Counted from the first letter of the stretch, positions 44,799 to 54,328 are shown. The stretch is DNA of 64,000 nt from Ruegeria sp. R13_0 (GCF_017743995.1 NZ_JAGHRB010000012.1:1-64000); one strand, 5' to 3'. Notes: a model not told the origin generated them from the sequence alone. Translations and numbers: made by a program.

Positions 44799-44858
44799 TA
44801 TCGTCCTTGGTTGCTTCGGAAAACCGAGCGACCAGCTCAAACCGGGTGGGCAGGAGGG

Positions 44859-45737
44859 CTATATCAAGGCTTTCGCCGCCGAGTGTTTTACGGCCTTGGT
44901 CAGTGGGGTCAGGGCCGAGGCCAACACGCGACCAACCTGCCAATTGAGCGGTACGTCCAAAGGCGCGTTGGGCGCGATTTCACATAGTCTGCCGTCCTGC
45001 AAAGCGTCGCGCACCAGGGGCTCGGGGTTCATGCCCCAGCCCAATCCTGCAACAGCTGCGTCGACAAACCCGTGGGAGGACGGGACGAAATGCGAAGGCG
45101 GCGACAGTCGCTGCCCGGTTTGGGCCGATATCCAGACCCGCTGAAGGCTGTCCTTGCGGTTGAATACAAGGCAGGGCGCTTGTGCCAGCGACCGCGCGGT
45201 CAATCCCTCACTGAACCAGCGCTTGGTAAACTCCGGGCTGGCCGTCGCGAGATACCGCATCGCGCCAAGGGCATGGGTATCACATCCAGTGACTGGTTGC
45301 CCTCCGACGGTGATCGCGGCGCTGACCTCGCCCCGGCGCAGCCAGTCTGCTGAATGCTCCTGATCGTCGATCACGAGATCGAACAGCAGGTCCGGCACCT
45401 GCGTCATCACATCGATGAACCACGCGGCCAGAACATCGGCCGGAAGGGCGATGCGCACGCGCGCCGGACCGGGGCCGCTCTCTAGGGTCAGGTCGCGTGC
45501 AAGTTGGGACTCTAGCAGCCCGATATCCTCGGCATGTTTGGCAATCCGCAGCCCGGCAGGCGTGGCGGTGCAGGGAGGGCCGCGATTGATCAGGCTGGTG
45601 CCGATGCGATCCTCCAACGCTTTGATCCGTTGGGATATTGCCGAGGGGGTGACGGACAGCTCGGACGCAGCCGCGTCAAAGCTCCCGTACCGCAGAATCG
45701 CGGCCAGCGCATTCAGGTGATGTGGATCTATCAGCAT
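44859..45737 (-). CDS. argP: ArgP/LysG-type LysR regulator
   Basis: A 292-residue LysR protein of the ArgP (IciA)/LysG branch. The HTH GSFDAAASELSVTPSAISQR followed by IKALEDRIGTSLINR is characteristic. ArgP binds arginine or lysine and switches on the divergently encoded exporter argO/lysE. That exporter gene lies 86 bases away in the opposite direction, which strongly supports the name. Confidence 0.92.
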   Translation of the reverse strand: MLIDPHHLNALAAILRYGSFDAAASELSVTPSAISQRIKALEDRIGTSLINRGPPCTATPAGLRIAKHAEDIGLLESQLARDLTLESGPGPARVRIALPADVLAAWFIDVMTQVPDLLFDLVIDDQEHSADWLRRGEVSAAITVGGQPVTGCDTHALGAMRYLATASPEFTKRWFSEGLTARSLAQAPCLVFNRKDSLQRVWISAQTGQRLSPPSHFVPSSHGFVDAAVAGLGWGMNPEPLVRDALQDGRLCEIAPNAPLDVPLNWQVGRVLASALTPLTKAVKHSAAKALI

Positions 45738-45823
45738 TAGCCAGGCTTAATTCTGTTCAGTATCTTTAATTTGATAGGCCGAGGCGAAGCCGCTAGTCAA
45801 ACCCTCAAACGACAGGAGGTTTC

Positions 45824-46423
45824 ATGTCCGCCCCCCTCATCGCTGGCTTTGTCCTTAGCTTCAGTCTGATTCTGGCCATTGGTGCGCAGAATGCGTTCAT
45901 CCTACGGCAGGGTCTGCGGCGCGAGCATGTGTTTATCCTTTGCCTGACCTGCGCTGTATCCGATGCGATCCTAATTACCGCCGGGATCGCCGGGTTTGGC
46001 ACGCTGGCACAGGCCGCGCCATGGTTCGAGACGGTGATGCGCTTTGGCGGCGCCGCGTTTCTGACATGGTACGGGCTGCGCAGCCTGTGGTCGGCCTGGC
46101 AGGGTGGCGCGGCGATGGAATTGGGCGAGAGCCAACGCACAAGCCAGCGGTCCGCGATGCTGACCGTGCTGGCCTTCACCTGGCTGAACCCGCATGTTTA
46201 TCTGGATACCGTGGTGCTGATCGGCTCGATCTCGGCCCAGTATGAGGACCGGTTCAGCTTTGCCATTGGGGCTGTGACCTCAAGCTTTGTTTTCTTCTTC
46301 ACGCTGGGCTACGGGGCCAGGATACTATCGCCGTTTTTTGCACGCCCACGCGCATGGCAGGTGCTGGACGCTTTGATCGGGATTGTGATGCTGGGAATTG
46401 CGTGGAAGTTACTTGTCATGTGA
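45824..46423 (+). CDS. argO: LysE/ArgO-family basic amino-acid exporter
   Basis: A 199-residue inner-membrane exporter. FSLILAIGAQNAFILRQGLR and the six hydrophobic segments are typical of LysE/ArgO, which export arginine or lysine when they accumulate. Whether Arg or Lys is exported cannot be told. AGGAGG precedes the ATG. It is paired with divergent argP and followed 40 bases later by an EamA exporter. Confidence 0.92.
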   Translation: MSAPLIAGFVLSFSLILAIGAQNAFILRQGLRREHVFILCLTCAVSDAILITAGIAGFGTLAQAAPWFETVMRFGGAAFLTWYGLRSLWSAWQGGAAMELGESQRTSQRSAMLTVLAFTWLNPHVYLDTVVLIGSISAQYEDRFSFAIGAVTSSFVFFFTLGYGARILSPFFARPRAWQVLDALIGIVMLGIAWKLLVM

Positions 46424-46463
46424 AGGGTTGTTCTGCCGGTGAATTCGGTGTTCAACCGGGAAC

Positions 46464-47372
46464 ATGACAACAGCTTCCGCCCCTTCGCGCCCCGTAGTAG
46501 GAATGTTCTGGATGTTCGCCGCGGGTCTGGCCTTTGTAGTCATGACGGCGCTGGTGAAATCACTCGGCTCGACCATGGACCCGATTCAGGCCGCGTTTTT
46601 GCGTTACGTTCTTGGGTTGGTGTTTCTGTTGCCTGCTCTGCGGTCGATCCTGGCAACACGGTTGAGCAAGCGCGATCTCTCACTATTCGGGCTAAGAGGG
46701 GTCATCCACGGGGTGGCGGTCATGCTGTGGTTCTACGCGATGACACGCATTCCTTTGGCCGAGGTGACGGCCATGAACTACATGACCCCGGTCTATGTCA
46801 CGCTGGGGGCGGCCCTGTTTCTGGGCGAGAAGCTGGCCTTTCGCCGATTGGCCGCCATTCTGGTCGCCCTGATCGGCGTGCTGATCATTCTGCGCCCCGG
46901 CTTTCGCGAGGTCTCCAGCGGGCATCTGGCTATGCTGGGAACGGCGCTGACACTGGGTGGGTCCTACCTGCTGGCCAAACTGCTGGTGCGGGATATCCCG
47001 CCCTCGGTCGTGGTGGCTCATCTGTCGATCTGGGTAACGCTGGCCTTGATCCCCTTTGCAATCGCGGTCTGGTCGCCGCCTACTCTGCGGGACATCGGGG
47101 TGCTGTTTCTGGTCGCAAGCTTTGCAACAGCAGGGCACTATTTCATGACATTGGCGCTGCAGGCCGCCCCGGTTGCGGTGACGCAGCCGGTCACCTTCTT
47201 GCAGCTTATCTGGGCGACGATTGTCGGTGCCTTGGTGTTTCACGAAAGCGTTGACATCTGGGTCGTGGCTGGCGGTACGCTGATCCTGACCGCCGTCAGC
47301 TTTATTTCCTGGCGCGAAGCCATGCTGAACAAGCGCGATGTGACACCATCGGCTTTTGCGCCCAAAGCATGA
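46464..47372 (+). CDS. EamA/DMT-family membrane exporter
   Basis: A 302-residue protein of ten hydrophobic segments in two EamA domains: LWFYAMTRIPLAEVTAMNYM and LALQAAPVAVTQPVTFLQLI are the conserved helix regions. It could be co-transcribed with argO, 40 bases upstream. Substrate unknown; the family exports amino acids and other small metabolites. Confidence 0.88.
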   Translation: MTTASAPSRPVVGMFWMFAAGLAFVVMTALVKSLGSTMDPIQAAFLRYVLGLVFLLPALRSILATRLSKRDLSLFGLRGVIHGVAVMLWFYAMTRIPLAEVTAMNYMTPVYVTLGAALFLGEKLAFRRLAAILVALIGVLIILRPGFREVSSGHLAMLGTALTLGGSYLLAKLLVRDIPPSVVVAHLSIWVTLALIPFAIAVWSPPTLRDIGVLFLVASFATAGHYFMTLALQAAPVAVTQPVTFLQLIWATIVGALVFHESVDIWVVAGGTLILTAVSFISWREAMLNKRDVTPSAFAPKA

Positions 47373-47397
47373 AAACACCCGTCCGAAAACGAGATTG

Positions 47398-47411
47398 ATT
47401 GACGAGTCAAT
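47398..47411. promoter_or_regulatory. BetI-type operator
   Basis: A perfect inverted repeat ATTGAC-GA-GTCAAT lies 48 bases before betI. From memory it matches the proteobacterial BetI consensus (ATTGA-N4-TCAAT, usually centred on ACGT) with the same 14-base size. It predicts that BetI represses its own operon until choline is present. Confidence 0.7.
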
Positions 47412-47459
47412 AAAAAGCGCCTAGCGTCGTCGGGAAATCCTGTTGCCCAGGGGGACGCG

Positions 47460-48032
47460 ATGCCAAAAGTCGGAATGGAGCCTATACGCCGTGATGCGAT
47501 CGTACGTGCGACGATTGCCGAATTGGGCGTGCAGAAATCTCTGGACGTGACCGTCAGCCAGATCGCCAAACGCGCGGGCATGTCCAGCGCGCTGGCGCAT
47601 CATTATTTTGGCGGTAAGGATCAGATCTTTCTGGCCGCCATGCGGCAAATCCTGACAGATTTCGGCAAGGAAGCCCGGACCGAGCTGGCCGCCGCGGCCC
47701 CCGACCAACGGGCGCAAGCCATCATCCGTGCCTGTTTTGCCCATTCGTGTTTTACCCCGGACGTGATTGCGGCCTGGATGACATTCTATGTCCTTGCGCA
47801 GACCAATGACGATGCGCTGCGGCTGTGGAAGGTCTATCAGGCGCGCATCCGCTCGAACCTGATCCACGCGCTGCGCCCGCAAATTGCCGAACCGGTCAAC
47901 GCGGCCGAGACCATGATTGCCTTGATCGACGGGCTGTATATCCATTCGGCGCTGAGCGCCCCGGAAGAGCCTCAGCTGGCTGCCAATCACGCCTTGCGCG
48001 TCCTGAATACTCTGCTCGAGGGCGAAAAATGA
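47460..48032 (+). CDS. betI: Transcriptional repressor BetI
   Basis: A 190-residue TetR-family repressor. The HTH segment LDVTVSQIAKRAGMSSALAH and HYFGGKDQIFLAAM match BetI, which represses choline-to-betaine genes and responds to choline. The stop overlaps the betC start (ATGA), so the genes are coupled. It is the first gene of a betI-betC-betA operon. Confidence 0.94.
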   Translation: MPKVGMEPIRRDAIVRATIAELGVQKSLDVTVSQIAKRAGMSSALAHHYFGGKDQIFLAAMRQILTDFGKEARTELAAAAPDQRAQAIIRACFAHSCFTPDVIAAWMTFYVLAQTNDDALRLWKVYQARIRSNLIHALRPQIAEPVNAAETMIALIDGLYIHSALSAPEEPQLAANHALRVLNTLLEGEK

Positions 48033-49537
48033 CAAAACCTAACATTCTGATCCTGATGGTGGATCAGCTGAACGGCACCTTATTTCCTGACGGTCCGGCC
48101 GACTGGTTGCACGCGCCGAACCTGAAGAAACTGGCCGAACGCTCGACCCGTTTTGCCAATGCCTACACGGCCTCACCGCTTTGCGCGCCGGGGCGGGCGA
48201 GTTTCATGTCGGGTCAGTTGCCCTCACGCACGGGCGTTTACGACAATGCGGCCGAGTTCCGCAGCGATATCCCGACCTATGCACACCACCTGCGCCGCGC
48301 GGGGTACTACACCTGTCTGTCGGGCAAGATGCATTTTGTCGGGCCAGACCAGCTACATGGGTTCGAAGACCGCCTGACCACCGATATCTACCCCGCCGAC
48401 TTTGGCTGGACCCCGGATTACCGCAAACCGGGTGAGCGGATCGACTGGTGGTATCACAACATGGGGTCCGTCACAGGCGCGGGTGTGGCCGAAATCTCGA
48501 ACCAGATGGAATATGACGACGAGGTCGCTTACCATGCCAAGGCCAAGCTCTATGATCTGGCGCGCGGCAAGGACGATCGTCCATGGGCTATGACGGTCAG
48601 CTTCACGCATCCTCATGACCCCTATGTTGCGCGCCGCAAGTATTGGGATCTTTATGAGGATTGCGAGCATCTGCTGCCCGAGATCTCTGATCTCGGCTAT
48701 GACAATCAGGACCCGCATTCCAAGCGTATTTTTGATGCCAACGACTGGCGCAGCTTCGACATCACCGAGGAAGATATCCGCAAGTCGCGCCGCGCGTATT
48801 TCGCCAATATTTCATATCTGGATGACAAGATCGGTGAGATCCTCGAAGTGCTTGAGGCGACGCGCCAAGAGGCGATCATCCTGTTTGTCTCGGACCATGG
48901 CGACATGCTGGGCGAACGCGGGTTGTGGTTCAAGATGACGTTCTTCGAGGGCTCCTCGCGCGTGCCACTTATGATCTCCGCTCCGGATTTACCTGCAGGC
49001 CTGATCGAAACGCCTGTGTCCACCATCGACGTGACCCCGACGCTGGGCGCTCTGGCCGGTGTTGACATGGCCGAGATTGCCCCGTGGACGGATGGCGAGG
49101 ACCTCGTACCTCTGGCCAAAGGGCAGGAGCGGACAGCCCCGGTGGCGATGGAGTACGCGGCCGAGGCCTCCTATGCGCCGCTGGTTTCGTTGCGCTATGG
49201 CAAGTGGAAATACAATCGTTGCGCTCTGGACCCCGATCAGCTGTTTGATCTTGAGGCCGACCCGCATGAACAGAACAACCTCGCCGATGATCCCGCGCAT
49301 GCCGGAACCTTGCAAACCCTGCGCGCCAAGTCCGAGGCGCGCTGGGACCTGGATCGCTTCGATGCGGATGTCCGCGCCAGTCAGGCGCGCCGCTGGGTTG
49401 TCTACGAGGCGTTGCGGCAGGGTGGGTATTACCCGTGGGACTACCAGCCGCTGCAAAAGGCATCCGAGCGCTACATGCGCAACCACATGGACCTGAATAT
49501 CGTCGAGGAAAGCCAGCGGTTCCCGCGCGGCGAGTGA
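48029..49537 (+). CDS. betC: Choline-sulfatase
   Basis: A 502-residue sulfatase that releases choline from choline-O-sulfate. The sulfatase signature [11 protein letters not shown] puts the Cys converted to formylglycine at residue 52 and Arg at 56; metal ligands are suggested by MVDQLN at the N terminus and [11 protein letters not shown] later. The C-terminal tail [16 protein letters not shown] is typical of choline-sulfatase. The Met at 48029 overlaps betI by 4 bases. Activation requires a formylglycine-generating enzyme encoded elsewhere. Confidence 0.95.
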   Translation: MTKPNILILMVDQLNGTLFPDGPADWLHAPNLKKLAERSTRFANAYTASPLCAPGRASFMSGQLPSRTGVYDNAAEFRSDIPTYAHHLRRAGYYTCLSGKMHFVGPDQLHGFEDRLTTDIYPADFGWTPDYRKPGERIDWWYHNMGSVTGAGVAEISNQMEYDDEVAYHAKAKLYDLARGKDDRPWAMTVSFTHPHDPYVARRKYWDLYEDCEHLLPEISDLGYDNQDPHSKRIFDANDWRSFDITEEDIRKSRRAYFANISYLDDKIGEILEVLEATRQEAIILFVSDHGDMLGERGLWFKMTFFEGSSRVPLMISAPDLPAGLIETPVSTIDVTPTLGALAGVDMAEIAPWTDGEDLVPLAKGQERTAPVAMEYAAEASYAPLVSLRYGKWKYNRCALDPDQLFDLEADPHEQNNLADDPAHAGTLQTLRAKSEARWDLDRFDADVRASQARRWVVYEALRQGGYYPWDYQPLQKASERYMRNHMDLNIVEESQRFPRGE

Positions 49538-49540
49538 CCT

Positions 49541-49594
49541 CTTCATCTTTTTGAAAATACTCCCGCCGGAGGCAGAGCAGGTTTCGAAACCTGC
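49541..49594 (+). repeat. Post-stop hairpin element, copy E, with adjoining palindrome
   Basis: The core CTTCATCTTTTTGAAAATAC begins three bases after the betC stop, then TCCC and hairpin GCC-GGA-GGC (49565-49573). It is joined by a perfect 18-base palindrome, GCAGGTTTC/GAAACCTGC (49577-49594). Both lie in the betC-betA gap, so they could trim or terminate part of the betI-betC message before betA. Confidence 0.8.
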
Positions 49595-49619
49595 CGCGGC
49601 GGATCTATGGAGACGTGAA

Positions 49620-51278
49620 ATGGAAGCAGATTTTGTCATTGTGGGTGCTGGCTCCGCCGGCTGTGCGATGGCCTATCGCCTGAGCGAGGCCGGGGCCTCG
49701 GTCCTGGTGATCGAACATGGGGGCACCGATGCCGGGCCCTTCATTCAGATGCCTGCGGCGCTGAGCTACCCGATGAACATGTCGCGCTATGACTGGGGAT
49801 ACAGCTCGGAACCCGAACCCAACATGAACAACCGCCGGATGGCCTGTCCGCGCGGTAAGGTGCTCGGTGGATCGTCCTCGATCAACGGGATGGTCTATGT
49901 GCGCGGCCATGCGCGCGACTTTGATACATGGGCCGAAATGGGGGCGGATGGCTGGTCCTATGCGGATGTGCTGCCCTACTACAAACGCATGGAAACCTGG
50001 CATGATGGCGGCCATGGCGGTGACCCCGAATGGCGCGGCAAGGATGGCCCGCTGCATGTGTCCCGCGGTCCGCGCAAAAACCCTCTGTTCCAAGCCTTTG
50101 TCGATGCCGGTCAGCAAGCGGGCTATGAGGTCACGGGCGACTATAACGGCGAAAAGCAGGAAGGCTTCGGCCCGATGGAACAGACCGTCTGGAAAGGACG
50201 GCGCTGGTCGGCGGCAAATGCCTATCTGCGACCTGCTCTGAAACGTCCCAACTGCGACCTCGTCAAAGGTTTGGCGTCGCGCGTTGTGATGGAAGAGGGT
50301 CGCGCGGTCGGCGTCGAACTGGTGCGTGGCGGCAAGAAAGAGGTCATTCGTGCCCGGCGTGAGGTTATTCTGGCGGCCTCGTCGATCAACTCGCCCAAAC
50401 TTCTGATGCTCTCGGGGATCGGGTCGGCGTCGCATCTGGCGGAGCATGGCATTGACGTGATCGCTGATCGCCCCGGCGTGGGCGCAAACCTGCAGGACCA
50501 TCTGGAGCTGTATATCCAGCAAGCCTCGTTGCAGCCGATCACGCTGTACAAACACTGGAACCTGTTTAGCAAAGGTCTGATCGGCGCGCAGTGGCTGTTC
50601 ACCAAAACCGGTCTTGGAGCGTCGAACCAGTTCGAGAGCGCGGCCTTCATCCGGTCGAACCCGGGTGTTGAATACCCCGACATCCAGTACCACTTCCTGC
50701 CGATCGCAGTGCGCTATGACGGGCAGGCTGCGGCCGAGGGGCATGGGTTCCAGGCGCATGTGGGGCCGATGCGGTCTCCGTCGCGTGGGGCTGTGACTTT
50801 GCGGTCGAATAAGGCTGAGGACGCGCCGGTGATCCGGTTCAACTACATGAGCCATGAAAAAGACTGGGAAGACTTCCGCAAATGTATCCGCCTCACCCGT
50901 GAGATCTTTGGTCAGGACGCCTTCAAACCCTATGCGGGCAAGGAGATCCAGCCCGGTGCCTCGGTGCAGACGGATGAGGAACTGAATGCCTTCATCGCAG
51001 AGCATGCCGAGAGCGCCTATCACCCCTGTGGTACCTGCCGGATGGGGCGCGCGGATGACAAGAACGCCGTGGTCGACCCCGAAGGCCGTGTCATCGGTGT
51101 GGATGGCTTGCGCGTGGCTGACAGCTCGATCTTCCCGCAGATCACCAATGGCAACCTCAACGCGCCGTCGATCATGGTGGGTGAGAAGATGTCGGACCAC
51201 ATATTGGGCAAGGATGCGCTGCCAAAGACCAATGACCGCCCGTGGATTCACCCGCAATGGGAGGTGGCGCAGCGCTGA
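49620..51278 (+). CDS. betA: Choline dehydrogenase
   Basis: A 552-residue GMC-family FAD enzyme that oxidises choline to betaine aldehyde and can take it on to betaine. The FAD fold [19 protein letters not shown] opens the protein; [20 protein letters not shown] and the active-site [10 protein letters not shown] are diagnostic for BetA. The Met at 49620 is chosen; the frame continues back into the post-betC element but without family similarity. No betB (betaine aldehyde dehydrogenase) is adjacent. Confidence 0.95.
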   Translation: MEADFVIVGAGSAGCAMAYRLSEAGASVLVIEHGGTDAGPFIQMPAALSYPMNMSRYDWGYSSEPEPNMNNRRMACPRGKVLGGSSSINGMVYVRGHARDFDTWAEMGADGWSYADVLPYYKRMETWHDGGHGGDPEWRGKDGPLHVSRGPRKNPLFQAFVDAGQQAGYEVTGDYNGEKQEGFGPMEQTVWKGRRWSAANAYLRPALKRPNCDLVKGLASRVVMEEGRAVGVELVRGGKKEVIRARREVILAASSINSPKLLMLSGIGSASHLAEHGIDVIADRPGVGANLQDHLELYIQQASLQPITLYKHWNLFSKGLIGAQWLFTKTGLGASNQFESAAFIRSNPGVEYPDIQYHFLPIAVRYDGQAAAEGHGFQAHVGPMRSPSRGAVTLRSNKAEDAPVIRFNYMSHEKDWEDFRKCIRLTREIFGQDAFKPYAGKEIQPGASVQTDEELNAFIAEHAESAYHPCGTCRMGRADDKNAVVDPEGRVIGVDGLRVADSSIFPQITNGNLNAPSIMVGEKMSDHILGKDALPKTNDRPWIHPQWEVAQR

Positions 51279-51357
51279 TTTGATCCGCGTCAAAGTGGGG
51301 TGGGACGACATCCGATAAACCTGAATCGCAACGACATTTATTCAGGAGCGAACAGGA

Positions 51358-51597
51358 ATGTCCCACACCCCGCATGAACTGGCCGAAGAGTTTCCGGACA
51401 AAGTTGAGGTGATGAGCCAGCTCAAGCAGACGGACGCTCATTTTGCGCGGCTGGCTGATGAGTATCACGAAATCAACCGCCGCGTTCACCGCGCCGAAAC
51501 CAATATCGAGCCGGTGGAAGAGCTGGCCGAGGGCGAGATGCGCAAGAAACGCGCCGCGCTCAAGGACGAGATCTGGGCTATCGTGTCCAAGGCTTAA
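51358..51597 (+). CDS. DUF465 (YdcH-like) small protein
   Basis: A 79-residue, highly charged helical protein, FPDKVEVMSQLKQTDAHFAR then ADEYHEINRRVHRAET, matching DUF465/YdcH. It likely forms a coiled coil. Function unknown. AGGAGCG precedes the ATG. It is convergent with the ScfR regulator gene, with element F in between. Confidence 0.9.
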   Translation: MSHTPHELAEEFPDKVEVMSQLKQTDAHFARLADEYHEINRRVHRAETNIEPVEELAEGEMRKKRAALKDEIWAIVSKA

Positions 51598-51605
51598 TGC
51601 CAACA

Positions 51606-51654
51606 GCGGGGGCTCTGCCCCCGCACCCCCGGGATATTTTTAGCCAGATGAAGA
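51606..51654 (-). repeat. Post-stop hairpin element, copy F (after the ScfR gene)
   Basis: Read on the minus strand, it begins at the base after the regulator's stop: TCTTCATCTGGCTAAAAATA, then TCCCGGGGGTGC and an 8-bp hairpin, GCGGGGGC, loop AGA, GCCCCCGC (plus-strand 51606-51624). The core equals copy B while the stem differs at several paired positions. Confidence 0.85.
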
Positions 51655-53055
51655 TCAAGTGACCTCGTAGGGCAGTGTGCCTCGTGTATGAGTGTCGATG
51701 GCCAAGCGCCGTTCCAGTGGCGGAACCGAGCGTTGGTGGCAGTTGGCGCGCTCGCAGATGCGGCAGGAAATGCCGATCGGTTCGTAGGCGCTGGCGTTGT
51801 TGATATCCAGATTGTCGGCGTAAACCAATGCTTCGGCGTGGCGGGTTTCGCAGCCTAGTGCGATGGCATAGCGGCGCACCGGCGCACCGAATGAGCCACC
51901 CGGTTTTGAGACATCCCTTGCCAGTGAAATGTAGCGGACGCCGTCCGGTGTTTCCGCCAGTTGCCGCAGGAAATGCCCCGGTGTTTCAAAGGCGCGGTGG
52001 ACGTTCCACAACGGGCAGGCACCGCCAAAGCGGGCAAACTGCAGCCGCGTGGCCGAGTGGCGCTTGGTAATCGTTCCGGCCTGATCTACGCGGACGAAGA
52101 AGAACGGGATGCCTTTTGCGCCGGGGCGCTGCAATGTGGACAGGCGGTGCGCGACTTGTTCGATTGATGCTCCAAACCGGTTGCTGAGCATTTCCAGATC
52201 ATGCCGGTCCTCTTGCGCGGCGGCCAGAAACGCGCTGTAGGGCATCAGGGACGCGCCGGCAAAGTAGTTGGCAAGGCCGATTTTGGCGATGGCGCGGGCT
52301 TCTTCGCTCTGGAATTTTGCGAAATCGAGCGTGGCCTCTAATAGTTTATCCTGACTGATCAGGGCAACCTGAAGCAGCAGCTGAAAGACCTGTGTTTGCG
52401 GCGCAGCGCGCGAGGACAGGCGCAGGGTTCTGCTTTCCTTGTCGTAGCTGCGCAATGGGTTGATGTCTGAGAAGATCACTTGAATGCCGCGTTCTTCCAG
52501 GCTTTGCAGGGCGGCCTGACGGATACCGCCCGGGCCGTCGGCGCGTTTGGCGAACAGTTCGGCTGCGCGGTCAACCGCGTCGATATAGTTGTCGCAATAG
52601 TGGAAGAAGTCGCGAACTTCCTCCCATGGGCTGGCTTGGGTGCGGGAGTCTTCGCGGCCTAGCGCTTCGTCTAGTGAGGCGAGGCGTTCGTGGGTTTGGC
52701 GATAGCTTCGGTGCAACTCGATAAAAGCACGGGCAAGGGCAGGGGCGTTCGACGCGGTTAGGCGCAGATCAGCTAGTGGGGGGATATCGTCGGCAAAGAC
52801 CGGATCGGCCAGCGCCTCACGCATATCCGAGACCAGTCGTTCGCTATCGCCCGTACTCAGTTCGGTCACGTCCATGCCGAACTCCTGCGCCAAAGCCAAA
52901 ACAACCGTGGTCGAAATCGGCCGGTTGTTGTTCTCCATCTGGTTCAGGTAGGGCAGGGAAACACCCAGTTTTGTGGCAAATTCCTTCTGGGTCAGTGTTA
53001 GGCGCGTGCGCATTTCGCGCAATTTAGCGCCGGCATAGAGTTTTTGGGTGGCCAT
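51655..53055 (-). CDS. pccR: ScfR-family regulator, PccR-like
   Basis: A 466-residue regulator. An XRE HTH (about residues 7-62, LTQKEFATKLGVSLPYLNQM) is followed by an IrrE-like middle domain and a C-terminal acyl-CoA-sensing domain with a cysteine cluster (ISCRICERANCHQRS). This is the ScfR family; in Rhodobacter sphaeroides PccR of this family activates pccB in response to propionyl-CoA. Neighbourhood of pccB and TTTGCAAA palindromes in both promoters support the name. The start at 53055 places the HTH at the N terminus. Confidence 0.88.
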   Translation of the reverse strand: MATQKLYAGAKLREMRTRLTLTQKEFATKLGVSLPYLNQMENNNRPISTTVVLALAQEFGMDVTELSTGDSERLVSDMREALADPVFADDIPPLADLRLTASNAPALARAFIELHRSYRQTHERLASLDEALGREDSRTQASPWEEVRDFFHYCDNYIDAVDRAAELFAKRADGPGGIRQAALQSLEERGIQVIFSDINPLRSYDKESRTLRLSSRAAPQTQVFQLLLQVALISQDKLLEATLDFAKFQSEEARAIAKIGLANYFAGASLMPYSAFLAAAQEDRHDLEMLSNRFGASIEQVAHRLSTLQRPGAKGIPFFFVRVDQAGTITKRHSATRLQFARFGGACPLWNVHRAFETPGHFLRQLAETPDGVRYISLARDVSKPGGSFGAPVRRYAIALGCETRHAEALVYADNLDINNASAYEPIGISCRICERANCHQRSVPPLERRLAIDTHTRGTLPYEVT

Positions 53056-53064
53056 GGGCGTGCC

Positions 53065-53102
53065 TTTGCAAATTTTCTATTTTGACATGTTAGCTTTGCA
53101 AA
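53065..53102. promoter_or_regulatory. Paired TTTGCAAA palindromes before pccR
   Basis: Two exact TTTGCAAA octamers, 53065-53072 and 53095-53102, separated by 22 bases, lie immediately upstream of the regulator's start. They are candidate binding sites for the regulator itself; the first is only 9 bases from the start codon, which would suit autorepression. The octamer matches, from memory, the half-site reported for PccR. Confidence 0.7.
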
Positions 53103-53122
53103 CCCCCCGGGGGCAAGGCGGC

Positions 53123-54328
53123 TTAGAGGCCCAATTGTCGTTCGCGCCAAATAACTGAAGCAATGGCGGCGATAGCAAGGATCGCCGTGACCAACATAAG
53201 CCAGAGCAGGGGCATTGCGCCCGTTTCAACGGTTAGCAGGGCTCCTGCCAATGCGCTCAGGCCTGCTCCTCCGCCCAGCATGATTGCTCCGCTGAGGCCT
53301 GAGGCGGTGGCGGCCAGATGTGGCCGCACAGACAAGGCGCCAGATGTTGCATTTGGAATCGTCATGCCATTGCCCAGTCCGACGAACGTCATGAAACCGA
53401 AAAAGCTGAGCGCTGTTCCGAGGCCCGTCAGGAACAAAGCGGCAGACAGGGCGACGCCGGCGGCGTTCAGCCAGGTTCCCCAAAGTACCATGCGGTTGAT
53501 ACCGAACCTGACCGAATACCGCCCGCTGAAGAAGTTGCCCAGAAAATAGCCCAATGCAGGCGCGCCAAAATAGATCCCGACTTCGGCGGCGCTCATCCCG
53601 AAGACTTCGGTTCCGATGAAGGGCGCTCCGCCCAGATAGGCAAAGAACGCGCCTGATGAGCAGGCCGAGGAGAGCGAATAGCCCCAGAACCTGGGAGACA
53701 TCAGCAGCTCGGGGTATTCCCGAAATTGCTGTAGCAGGGTTTTGCCGCTTTTGGCTGAGGTTTCCCCGAAATCGAAATAGGTCAGGGCAAGGGTTAGGGC
53801 GCCCAAAGCGAAGGGCAGCCAGAAATTCGCTTTCCAGCCAAAGCTCTCTTCCAGCAACCCGCCTATGGCCGGGCCAATCATCGGGACAACGGCCATTCCC
53901 ATGGTGACATAACCGATCATAGAGGCGGCCTGATCCTGATCATACATGTCCCGCACCGCGGCCCGGCTGAGGACCATCCCGACCACCACGACTGCCTGAC
54001 ACATGCGGAAAAGCAGGAAAACTTCGGCTGTTGGTGCGTAGATGCAGCCAAGTGTTGCTAGCAGAAAGAGTGCGAGGCCCCAAAGCAGAACGGGGCGTCG
54101 TCCCGCCTTGTCTGCAAACGGTCCGATGATGATCTGCAGGACTGCGTTTACCAGCAGGTAAAGGGCGATCGACAGTTGCATGACCTTGTAGTCCGTGTCG
54201 AAATGCAGGGCCATGTTCGGCAGGCTTGGCAGAAATAGATTCATGCTCAGCGCCGACAGTCCCGAGAGAAGAACTAAAGTGCCGATTGTGGGTGGTGTGC
54301 GATAAGCCGACGACGTTCTGAACTGCAT
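53123..54328 (-). CDS. Bcr/CflA-type multidrug MFS exporter
   Basis: A 401-residue MFS protein with twelve hydrophobic segments and the Bcr/CflA-type segment LSMNLFLPSLPNMA plus FADKAGRRPVLLWG (motif A). Relatives export bicyclomycin, chloramphenicol or similar compounds. The Met at 54328 (MQFRTSSAYRTPP) is chosen; a start at 54358 is possible. It is divergent from pccB and could be influenced by the same TTTGC-rich promoter, although a metabolic link is unproven. Confidence 0.88.
   Translation of the reverse strand: MQFRTSSAYRTPPTIGTLVLLSGLSALSMNLFLPSLPNMALHFDTDYKVMQLSIALYLLVNAVLQIIIGPFADKAGRRPVLLWGLALFLLATLGCIYAPTAEVFLLFRMCQAVVVVGMVLSRAAVRDMYDQDQAASMIGYVTMGMAVVPMIGPAIGGLLEESFGWKANFWLPFALGALTLALTYFDFGETSAKSGKTLLQQFREYPELLMSPRFWGYSLSSACSSGAFFAYLGGAPFIGTEVFGMSAAEVGIYFGAPALGYFLGNFFSGRYSVRFGINRMVLWGTWLNAAGVALSAALFLTGLGTALSFFGFMTFVGLGNGMTIPNATSGALSVRPHLAATASGLSGAIMLGGGAGLSALAGALLTVETGAMPLLWLMLVTAILAIAAIASVIWRERQLGL

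Noticed and set aside
49605..51311. 568-codon minus-strand frame opposite betA
   Set aside because: Shadow of betA caused by high third-position GC; the product has no domain.
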